From the NCBI GenBank assembly GCA_016783825.1, contig JADHVV010000015.1, forward strand, positions 1 to 39,589: DNA of 39,589 nt. The letters run 5' to 3'. Each line of letters begins with the position of its first letter. The stretch's first letter is position 1. Positions 17,142 to 23,748 of this stretch are shown in pieces. The translations under genes were made by a program, and so were the position numbers. The DNA is from Candidatus Zhuqueibacterota bacterium. GTDB lineage: Bacteria; Zhuqueibacterota; Zhuqueibacteria; Thermofontimicrobiales; Thermofontimicrobiaceae. The notes below the pieces were generated by a model. That model was not told where the DNA came from and ran no database searches. It worked only from the letters and a program-made list of their open reading frames with translations.

Positions 17142-17444
17142 CTTTACGAAAGCTAATAGCCAAACGTCAAACACTAATCAAATGAATAAATATGAACAAG
17201 AATTTAATTGATAAGCTGCCAACATGAGCTTTCGTAAAGTTGAGTTGAAATTTAACTTTACGAAAGCTAATCAGTCAAACAATTAACTGTAATCGATTTG
17301 CAAATTTGAATTTTATTTGTAACTGTTCAATTATTCGTTGTATCCATGTCATTCGGTCGCAAGCTCCCTCAGAATGACTTTTTTTCAACTCTGAATAGTT
17401 ACTTTTATTTTATCATTAAATTCACTATATGAGCTTTCATAAAG
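17142..17444. repeat. Four alternating copies of a 13-bp CTTTACGAAAGCT repeat
   Basis: CTTTACGAAAGCT occurs at 17143-17155 and 17256-17268, and its inverse at 17227-17239 (exact) and 17432-17444 (one mismatch). They alternate forward-inverse-forward-inverse and so can form two large stem-loops. The second pair encloses the short MITE-like copy at 17319-17402. Together these fill the 333-base gap between the epimerase and the sigma54 activator; I see no gene in it. Confidence 0.7.
17319..17402. mobile_element. Short inverted copy of the GTAAC-end MITE-like element
   Basis: The ends GTAACTGTTCAA and CTGAATAGTTAC are inverted repeats. Read in reverse, the interior matches the element at 6268-6447 (GTCATTCTGAGGGAGCTTGC, ATACAACGAATA) but lacks roughly 75 internal bases, joining ...GCGACCGA directly to ATGACATG. 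It is therefore an internally deleted derivative in the opposite orientation. It lies upstream of the sigma54 activator. Confidence 0.72.
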
Positions 17445-17469
17445 TTGGATTAAAATAATAATTAAAACT

Positions 17470-18672
17470 ATGGAATTAAACAATCAAATTAACAAAGACC
17501 ATGAAAAACGTTTCCTGAATTTTCAAAAGGAATCCGGGATTTATGGTACCTCTGAAGCGATTCAACAAATATTTGACACGATTGAGCAGGTGGCGCCAAG
17601 CGACATTTCTGTGCTCATCAACGGCGAGAGTGGAACCGGGAAAGAACTGGTGGCAAAGGAGATTCATCGCCGAAGCCGCCGGGCAAACAATCCCTTAATA
17701 ATTGTGAATTGTGGCGCAATACCGGAAGGCATAATTGAATCCGAACTGTTCGGGCATGAGAAGGGCGCTTTTACCGGCGCTGTTGGCGTTCGCAAAGGTT
17801 TTTTTGAAACCGCTGACCGCGGCACTATTTTTTTAGATGAAATCGGGGAAATGCCGTTGAGTGCACAAGTGAAAATCCTTCGCATACTTGAGGGCAAGGA
17901 ATTCACCCGTGTCGGAAGTTCGGTTGCCAAACGCACTAATGTTCGGGTCATTGCTGCCACAAACAAATCATTAGAACAAGAAGTGCAAAACGGAAATTTC
18001 CGGCAAGACCTGTTTTTTCGTTTGCGGGCAATAACCATCGAACTGCCCCCGCTTCGGTCGCGCAAGGAAGACATTCCACTCCTTGTTGATAAATTTTCTC
18101 AAAATTATTGCAAAGATAACCGGATAAATTTTGCCGGCTTTGATGAAACCGCAATAACAGGTATGCAAAACTATCCCTGGGCAGGAAATATCCGCGAGTT
18201 GAAAAACCTGGTTGAAAGCATGATCATTCTCGAAAAAGGGCGTAAAATAGATGAACAAGTATTAGCGAAATACCTTAATACTTTTGACCAGGGAACAAGG
18301 AATTTACCAATCCCGGTCAATCGTCCCACTGACCAGGTAGAGCGGGAATTCATTTACCGGGCGTTGATAGATTTAAAAAATGAAATTTCCCAATTACGGG
18401 AATTAATTCTAACCCGCGTTTTTCCACCAAAAAGGTTAAAAAGTTGGGAAGGTGCTGATGCGACTGTTTTTTCCCATGAAGATGCACACGTCGTTTATGA
18501 CGATGTATCAGCGGAAGCAAAACCAATTGTTTCCATACCTGGTATGGAGAAAAAGTTAATTGAAGAGACACTTAGCCGGTTTAGCGGGAACAAAAGAAAA
18601 GCAGCGTTAAGTTTAAAAATAAGCGAAAGAACCCTTTATCGTAAAATAAAAGAATACAAACTACCTTTTTAA
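17470..18672 (+). CDS. sigma54-dependent transcriptional activator without receiver domain
   Basis: This AAA+ enhancer-binding protein remodels sigma54 RNA polymerase. Walker A GESGTGKE is at 52-59, the sigma54-contacting GAFTGA loop at 99-104 and Walker B GTIFLDE at 118-124. Arginine fingers are expected near FRQDLFFRL, and [11 protein letters not shown] closes the AAA+ domain. The C-terminus ([22 protein letters not shown]) is a Fis-type helix-turn-helix. Only about 22 residues precede the ATPase, so there is no receiver, PAS or GAF sensor; regulation must come from a partner, the linker or expression level. The LptE-like gene begins one base after its stop, and this pairing is seen widely in the FCB group. 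Confidence 0.95.
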   Translation: MELNNQINKDHEKRFLNFQKESGIYGTSEAIQQIFDTIEQVAPSDISVLINGESGTGKELVAKEIHRRSRRANNPLIIVNCGAIPEGIIESELFGHEKGAFTGAVGVRKGFFETADRGTIFLDEIGEMPLSAQVKILRILEGKEFTRVGSSVAKRTNVRVIAATNKSLEQEVQNGNFRQDLFFRLRAITIELPPLRSRKEDIPLLVDKFSQNYCKDNRINFAGFDETAITGMQNYPWAGNIRELKNLVESMIILEKGRKIDEQVLAKYLNTFDQGTRNLPIPVNRPTDQVEREFIYRALIDLKNEISQLRELILTRVFPPKRLKSWEGADATVFSHEDAHVVYDDVSAEAKPIVSIPGMEKKLIEETLSRFSGNKRKAALSLKISERTLYRKIKEYKLPF

Positions 18673-18673
18673 T

Positions 18674-19192
18674 ATGAAAACACAAAACTACATTATTTAT
18701 TTAATTTTACTACTCCTATTTAGCTTCGGGATGAAATGCGGATACTACTCATTTTCCGGATCAACTTTACCAGCACATATTCGAACCGTAGCTGTACCCA
18801 TGTTTGAAAATAAAACCAGCGAATTTGGTGTGCGTGAAGATATGACAGATGCGATCATCATAAAATTTACTCAAGATAATACACTCAAAGTTGCCGATCG
18901 CAGGTCAGCGGACAGTATTGTATTGGGCAGCATTGTTAATATTCGCGAACAAGCCGGCGCCTATACTGCCAATGAACGGGTAAAGGAAATACGAGTTTAT
19001 GTTTCTGTGCAGGCAAAATTTGAGGACATAAAAAAGCGTAAAGTCATCTGGGATGAATCAATCACACAATGGGGCACATACGATCCCACTCTACCGGCAG
19101 GAGATGAAGGCTCAACCAGGCAGGATGGCATTAATGAAGCAATAGAAAAAATCGTTGATGATATTTTCAACAAAACTGTGTCCGGCTGGTAG
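18674..19192 (+). CDS. lptE: LptE-like LPS-assembly lipoprotein
   Basis: LptE supports LptD in placing lipopolysaccharide in the outer membrane. At 172 aa it has the FCB-type pattern: a signal segment, CGYYSFSGSTLP at the mature start, IRTVAVPMFENKTSEFGVRE, a central ADSIVLGSIVNI strand and a C-terminal helix with EAIEKIVDDIF. The residue before the presumed lipidated cysteine is lysine (GMKC), not the usual Gly/Ala/Ser, so lipidation is uncertain. It directly follows the sigma54 activator and should be cotranscribed with it. Confidence 0.82.
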   Translation: MKTQNYIIYLILLLLFSFGMKCGYYSFSGSTLPAHIRTVAVPMFENKTSEFGVREDMTDAIIIKFTQDNTLKVADRRSADSIVLGSIVNIREQAGAYTANERVKEIRVYVSVQAKFEDIKKRKVIWDESITQWGTYDPTLPAGDEGSTRQDGINEAIEKIVDDIFNKTVSGW

Positions 19193-19403
19193 CATTCGAA
19201 TTTAATGCAATAATTTATTAAAAAGTCATTGATTTTATCGGTAAATTGTACTATTTTAAAGAAGCACCATTATCCAATATATTATTCTACCCCGCATTAT
19301 TTATCATATTTTTAAAGGTAGCGGGATAACCTGAATTATTCAAAAATTTAGGAAAAAATATCAATTATTAAGGCTACTTTGAGCAGTTATAGGAGTTAAT
19401 AAA

Positions 19404-20981
19404 ATGCAAAAATCAACAAAGGAAGAAATTAAATATTTAGAGCGCATTTTATCAGAAAATTCAAATTCCATCCTTTTTGCGCGACTGGCTGAAACATATC
19501 TTCAGGCAGACAGAGTAGATGATGCAATTGAATTATGCGAATTTGGTGTAAAAAAACACCCGGCTTATGTTACCGGACATTTTATTCTTGGCAAATGTTA
19601 CCTGAAGAAAAAATTATTAGATCAAGCAGAAAAAGAACTTAAGTGCGCGATCACGTTCGATCCAAAATATATTGCAGCGCATCGTGAATATGGTGAGTTA
19701 ATGGCTCAAATAGGGTGGCACACCACTTGCGAACTGACGTTTCAGGAAATCATGAAAATCGATCCGCTAAATGAAAAAGCAAAGTCCAGAATGTCAGAAA
19801 TTAAAAAATTATTTATCCATCAACCGGAAAATAAAATTGATGAGCCGGGAGAAACACAGTTCTCAATAAAGGAGATGGACAATTCTTTCGCAGCTAACAT
19901 AGAACGAATTGAGGAAGAAAAAAAAGAACCTGAAATTGGAATTGAAAAATTTGATTTGAGTAATAATATTCAGGAAGAAAAAGCCGGGGCTGAAATAATT
20001 GATAAATTTAATATGGGTGAAGCTATTCAGAAAGAAAAAGCTGAGGATGAAATAGTTGAAAAATTTAAGTTGGGTGATACTATTGAAAAAGAAAAAGCTG
20101 ATGCAGAAATAGTTGATGAATTTAAGTTGGGTGATAGTATTCAAGAAGAAAAAACAGAAGCTGAAATACCGGAAAATCCTGACGAAGATGACGCCAGCAT
20201 GGATTTGTTAGAAGATATTTTTCGTGATACTTCCATTCCGGAACTGGAATCCGATGAACTAACTTCTGATGAAGGAACATTTGAAGCTGATATTGAATCG
20301 AAATTTGGGGGTCAAGCCGAGGAAGAAACACCTTTCGCTGAAACTCCAGACAAGCCATCGCCGTTTGATCAACCGGCTTATGTGGCGCCCGAAGAATTAC
20401 ATCAGCCGCAAGAAATTGAGGAAGAGTCTTCTGAAGAAAAACTGACACCTTTGCAGGAACAAATAAAACCATTAGAAGATGAGCCATTATCACCGGAAGA
20501 TTTATCCGAACAACCGCTATGGGAAAGCGAATTGGAACAAAAGCCTGAAACCGAAACAGAAATACCGGCAGTAGAAAAACCATCTTTTGAAAAACAGGAT
20601 GAGTTGGTTTCTGATTTGAAAAATATACAGCAAGGCGAAGATAGTGTAACAGATGTTTTCGGTTCGGCGCCAGGTTTTCTGCCGGAAGAAGAACCGGCTG
20701 ACAAACCTCTCGAAGCTCCAAAGTTAGAATCTGATTCAGCAGGTACGCCGCCTCAAGGATTTATTGAGCCGCCACAAATTGATGATATCGTGGAATCCTT
20801 GGATAAGAAAAAAGAAAAAATTGTTACTCCCACACTTGGTGAAATTTATACTGCGCAGCATCAATATTCAAAGGCTATTAATGTCTATGAAATGTTATTA
20901 AAAAAAGAACCTGACAATGAAATTTACAAACAGAAAATTGAATACTTAAATAAAAAGTTGGAAGAATCTGAGGAAGATTAA
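19404..20981 (+). CDS. TPR protein with long acidic repeat-containing linker
   Basis: Residues 1 to about 135 hold three or four TPRs (SILFARLAETYLQADRVDDA, FILGKCYLKKKLLDQAEKEL and following). A low-complexity linker rich in glutamate and proline runs from about 140 to 465. The last 55 residues form another TPR (LGEIYTAQHQYSKAINVYEML). The linker contains four tandem 19-residue repeats, annotated separately. There is no signal peptide, so it is probably cytoplasmic. Acidic linkers of this type usually act as flexible tethers between binding modules; the partners are unknown. It lies 211 bases after lptE in the same orientation, and that gap shows nothing notable. Confidence 0.85.
   Translation: MQKSTKEEIKYLERILSENSNSILFARLAETYLQADRVDDAIELCEFGVKKHPAYVTGHFILGKCYLKKKLLDQAEKELKCAITFDPKYIAAHREYGELMAQIGWHTTCELTFQEIMKIDPLNEKAKSRMSEIKKLFIHQPENKIDEPGETQFSIKEMDNSFAANIERIEEEKKEPEIGIEKFDLSNNIQEEKAGAEIIDKFNMGEAIQKEKAEDEIVEKFKLGDTIEKEKADAEIVDEFKLGDSIQEEKTEAEIPENPDEDDASMDLLEDIFRDTSIPELESDELTSDEGTFEADIESKFGGQAEEETPFAETPDKPSPFDQPAYVAPEELHQPQEIEEESSEEKLTPLQEQIKPLEDEPLSPEDLSEQPLWESELEQKPETETEIPAVEKPSFEKQDELVSDLKNIQQGEDSVTDVFGSAPGFLPEEEPADKPLEAPKLESDSAGTPPQGFIEPPQIDDIVESLDKKKEKIVTPTLGEIYTAQHQYSKAINVYEMLLKKEPDNEIYKQKIEYLNKKLEESEED
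19938..20165 (+). repeat. Four tandem 57-bp coding repeats (19 aa each)
   Basis: The units start at 19938, 19995, 20052 and 20109. At protein level they read with consensus IVxKFKLGDxIQxEKAxAE (for example IVEKFKLGDTIEKEKADAE). The spacing is exactly 57 bases with no frame change, and units three and four are the most similar. The pattern suggests duplication of a short amphipathic helix within the TPR protein's linker. Confidence 0.9.
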
Positions 20982-21007
20982 ATGGTAATACTGAAAATAT
21001 TGTTTTC

Positions 21008-21349
21008 TTATTGAAACGAAGCGAAATTTTGTCTACGCGATAAAACTGGAATTAAAACTACTTGACCAACTTGAAGTTTTCGTTCATCTTCAATTTGGTT
21101 TACTTTTTTTATAACACGCCAATCAACATCATAATGTTCTTCTAAATCGATCAAAGTTTCGCCTCCTTTCAGAGTGTGTGAAATACTTTTTTTGTTTTTT
21201 TGATATTGAGACGGATCATTTATTTCTGACTTTTCCTTAATCTTATCATAAAGTTTATCTATATACATTTCCGCCTTATTTGCAACCATGTGAAAACCAA
21301 TAAAGGCGAAAATTAATATACAAAATATTGCAAGGTCTGTTAATTTCAT
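21008..21349 (-). CDS. Small membrane-anchored LysM protein
   Basis: LysM domains bind peptidoglycan or related glycans. This protein has one N-terminal hydrophobic helix (LAIFCILIFAFIGFHMV) followed by a charged stretch and a single LysM domain (SHTLKGGETLIDLEEHY, then DWRVIKKVNQIEDERKLQVGQVVLIP). The track start at 21358 is a GTG lying within the AAGGAGG Shine-Dalgarno sequence. The ATG at 21349, eight bases after that sequence, is clearly preferred and gives 113 aa. It is probably anchored in the inner membrane with LysM in the periplasm. It is convergent with the TPR gene. Confidence 0.85.
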   Translation of the reverse strand: MKLTDLAIFCILIFAFIGFHMVANKAEMYIDKLYDKIKEKSEINDPSQYQKNKKSISHTLKGGETLIDLEEHYDVDWRVIKKVNQIEDERKLQVGQVVLIPVLSRRQNFASFQ

Positions 21350-21436
21350 CTGATTCACCTCCTTACTTAAAATATATAATTTTATAACCTGAAACTTCTA
21401 ATTTATTAAACAAAGTAATATACAAATAAGTTTCGC

Positions 21437-21483
21437 CTTTAAACAATTTGTAAAGACGTATATAGCTTTAAACATATTGTACA
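21437..21483 (+). promoter_or_regulatory. Direct-repeat pair upstream of an HTH gene
   Basis: CTTTAAACAATTTGTAAA (21437-21454) and CTTTAAACATATTGTACA (21466-21483) agree at 15 of 18 positions and are 29 bases apart, close to three helical turns. A TTGACA hexamer follows at 21488. The pair lies between divergent genes (LysM and HTH), upstream of a gene whose product has a helix-turn-helix. It may be an operator for autoregulation; this is inference from position and repetition. Confidence 0.5.
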
Positions 21484-21527
21484 AACATTGACAAGGTTTT
21501 GTTTTAACACAAAAGGGCTTAACAATT

Positions 21528-22499
21528 ATGTCTAAATTAATCACAAAATTTAGAAATTTACTGATTGAAAAAAGTAACCAAAACCTCTCTGAACTAGCCA
21601 GTCATATTGGCATTAGCCGTGTTACTCTTTATAGCCTGATGTACGATAATTGGAAACAAATTCAGCGTGAAACGATTGAAAAAGTCTGTGATTATTTTAA
21701 TTGTGAAATTAATGATCTTTTTGCCATCGAAGAAAATCCTTTCTGGCTACCATTTTTACAAAAGGGCGATTTTTGTTTTATCTACGGCGGAACGAAGGTC
21801 AATGAAAATAAGGATGTTGTTGGATTTTGGGATATTAAAGTTATGAGTGAAGTGACAACCCATCTAAATAAATTATGCGGGAAGGATCCAGTCAATTTCA
21901 GCTTCATTTCAACGTTAGATTTTGGTGACAGCATGGAAAAAGTGATAGATTTTATCAAGATGAATAATACAATCATAATCGGTTCTCCAAAGAATAATGT
22001 ATTAACTGAATATGTCTTGGCAAAATTGTATAAAGCAGAACCGTTCAACCCTGAAAAGAAAAATCGCGACAAAATACCAATGCGATTTGTTAGACCAAAG
22101 AATTGGGGAATTAGTACAGAAAAAAGCACAGTTTCTAATTTTGGTGATCAAAAAAATATGCGAGGTGTTTTTTCGCATAAATCAAACAAAATAATTGCTT
22201 ACGGCGACTGGTTCGATAATTTTTACAACAGGCAAGTCGAACTGGGTAAAGATTGTGCAATTTTAGTTGTCGTTAATAAACCATTTGAAACAGCTGCCAA
22301 TGTTAAATTGATTATTTTAGCTGGATTCACAGGCCTGAGCAGTTATGGTGCTGCTCAATTATTGATAAAACATTCTAATAATTTGGAGCCGGCGACAAGT
22401 AAACCATTGGTAAAAGCAATTCAGTTGCAATATAAAAAATTAACATTAGACAAAGATGATCGGGAAATCACCAAAATAAGTTTCGTCCAGGAGAAGTAG
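21528..22499 (+). CDS. HTH protein with unrecognised C-terminal domain
   Basis: Residues 1-66 form an XRE/Cro-type helix-turn-helix (NLSELASHIGISRVTLYSL, then ETIEKVCDYFNCEINDLFAI). The remaining 250 residues are not a family I can name. They include a GFWDIKVMSEVTTHL helix, a strand-loop IIIGSPKNN, an aromatic patch around AYGDWFDNFYNRQ, and a hydrophobic strand plus glycine-rich turn ILVVVNKPF ... LIILAGFTGLSSYGAAQLL. The two GSP/GFTG loops suggest an alpha-beta domain, perhaps binding a nucleotide or small ligand, making this a candidate one-component regulator. It is preceded by a direct-repeat pair and a likely promoter region. No partner gene is evident. Confidence 0.75.
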   Translation: MSKLITKFRNLLIEKSNQNLSELASHIGISRVTLYSLMYDNWKQIQRETIEKVCDYFNCEINDLFAIEENPFWLPFLQKGDFCFIYGGTKVNENKDVVGFWDIKVMSEVTTHLNKLCGKDPVNFSFISTLDFGDSMEKVIDFIKMNNTIIIGSPKNNVLTEYVLAKLYKAEPFNPEKKNRDKIPMRFVRPKNWGISTEKSTVSNFGDQKNMRGVFSHKSNKIIAYGDWFDNFYNRQVELGKDCAILVVVNKPFETAANVKLIILAGFTGLSSYGAAQLLIKHSNNLEPATSKPLVKAIQLQYKKLTLDKDDREITKISFVQEK

Positions 22500-22548
22500 T
22501 TGTAGCTCTTAAAAATCAAATTATTAATAAGCCGGAGATCATATTCTA

Positions 22549-23442
22549 TTGATAAATATTTCAACTATCATTGTTACCTTTAATCATGAAAATGAAATTA
22601 TCAGTTGCCTGAATACATTACTGAATGCTTTAGCTTCACTCCGCGCTCAAATTATTGTTATCGACAATCATTCGCAAGATCAAACTTTATCAAACGTACA
22701 TTCGGTGTTTAAAAAATATGACGATAGAAATGAATTGCAGGTCATTCGAAACAAAGTAAACCTTGGCTTCACAAAAGCTGTCAACCAGGGATTGGTAAAA
22801 AGCAGCGGCGAATATGTTTTAATCCTGAATCCTGATACAGAACTTCCTCCCGATATATTTCCGGTTTTATTCAATGTGTTTCAAAACAATAAAAAATGCG
22901 GCATTGTTTCACCACAATTCAGAAATTCGGATGGGTCACTACAACCATCGTGCCGACGTTTCCCCAGACACCGTGATATAATTTATACAACTTTCGCACT
23001 GAATAAATTATTCCCCAAAAGCAGAAAATTTAATTACTGGCAAATGGGCGATTTTGACTTTCAAACGCAGCGCAAAGTCCATCAGCCCCAGGGCGCTTTT
23101 TTGCTAATGCATCGAGCAGCACTGGAACAAGTTGGATTTATGGATGAAAAATTCCCCATGTTTTTCAGCGATGTGGATTGGTGCCGCCGGTTTATCAAAA
23201 AAGGTTGGGAAATTATTTTCCTCCCTGACGTTAAAATTATACATCAGCAGGGCAGCTCGATTTTTAAAAGCCGTTTGAAAATGATATGGTCAAGCCACCG
23301 ATCATTTTATTCTTATTTTGTTAAATACTACCCGGCAAAAAAATGGACGTCGATAAATCTTTTGACCGGCTGTCTGTTGATTTTGTTGGCGTTGTTGCGG
23401 TCGCTTTTTTGTTTACTGACAAATAATTCTAAAACCAGTTAA
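22549..23442 (+). CDS. Family 2 glycosyltransferase (rhamnosyltransferase-like)
   Basis: A GT-A fold enzyme adding a sugar to an envelope glycan. The N-terminus ISTIIVTFNHENEI and VIDNHSQDQTL form the nucleotide-sugar pocket. NLGFTKAVNQGL and LILNPDTELPP carry the DxD-equivalent metal site. QPQGAFLLMHRAALEQVGFMD and FFSDVDWCRR form the acceptor region, as in WbbL-type rhamnosyltransferases. A hydrophobic C-terminal segment (about 268-288) suggests membrane association. The start is TTG with GGAG 11 bases upstream; no better in-frame start lies close by. It follows the HTH gene by 49 bases and may be cotranscribed. Confidence 0.9.
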   Translation: MINISTIIVTFNHENEIISCLNTLLNALASLRAQIIVIDNHSQDQTLSNVHSVFKKYDDRNELQVIRNKVNLGFTKAVNQGLVKSSGEYVLILNPDTELPPDIFPVLFNVFQNNKKCGIVSPQFRNSDGSLQPSCRRFPRHRDIIYTTFALNKLFPKSRKFNYWQMGDFDFQTQRKVHQPQGAFLLMHRAALEQVGFMDEKFPMFFSDVDWCRRFIKKGWEIIFLPDVKIIHQQGSSIFKSRLKMIWSSHRSFYSYFVKYYPAKKWTSINLLTGCLLILLALLRSLFCLLTNNSKTS

Positions 23443-23453
23443 TTTATTAAAGT

Positions 23454-23497
23454 AGGGAAAGATGGCATCTTGCCTCACATGAACACAAAATGAAATT
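23454..23497 (+). repeat. Upstream copy of the subtilase leader
   Basis: AAAGATGGCATCTTGCC and then ACACAAAATGAAATT match the region just before and including the start of the subtilase gene (23713-23756: AAGATACCATCTTGCC ... ATACAAAATGAAATT). Its own ATG at 23490 opens an 18-codon frame (MKLMQTTIFLFGIFFVDK) that looks like the start of a signal peptide and then stops. It therefore resembles a decayed 5' end of a secreted-protein gene. Confidence 0.6.
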
Positions 23498-23543
23498 AAT
23501 GCAAACCACAATTTTTTTATTTGGTATTTTTTTCGTTGACAAG

Positions 23544-23685
23544 TAATTAGTGTCTGTCCGAAAAAGGCATATTTTTGTCATTCCGGCGATGTTTTGTGCC
23601 GGAATCTCCTGAATGTAAGCACGAGATTCCGGTACTTCGCTTCGCTCCGACCGGAATGACTGTTTTTTTGGACAGACATTAATTA
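23544..23685. mobile_element. Element with TGTCTGTCC terminal inverted repeats, copy 1
   Basis: The left end TAATTAGTGTCTGTCCGAAAA and the right end, read in reverse, TAATTAATGTCTGTCCAAAA agree except at two positions. The interior has a second palindrome: TGTCATTCCGGCGATG pairs in part with CCGGAATGAC. It has no coding capacity. Another copy with the same ends is at 34801-34923. It lies between the decayed leader copy and the real subtilase start, and with them fills the 306-base gap before that gene. Confidence 0.75.
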
Positions 23686-23748
23686 ATAGTGAAGTTTACC
23701 TTTCTTTATATTAGGCAAGATACCATCTTGCCCTACCATGGATACAAA

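Noticed and set aside
20122-20721. 199-aa minus-strand ORF opposite the TPR linker
   Set aside because: It arises from the low-complexity acidic coding region of the TPR gene; composition is that of a shadow frame.
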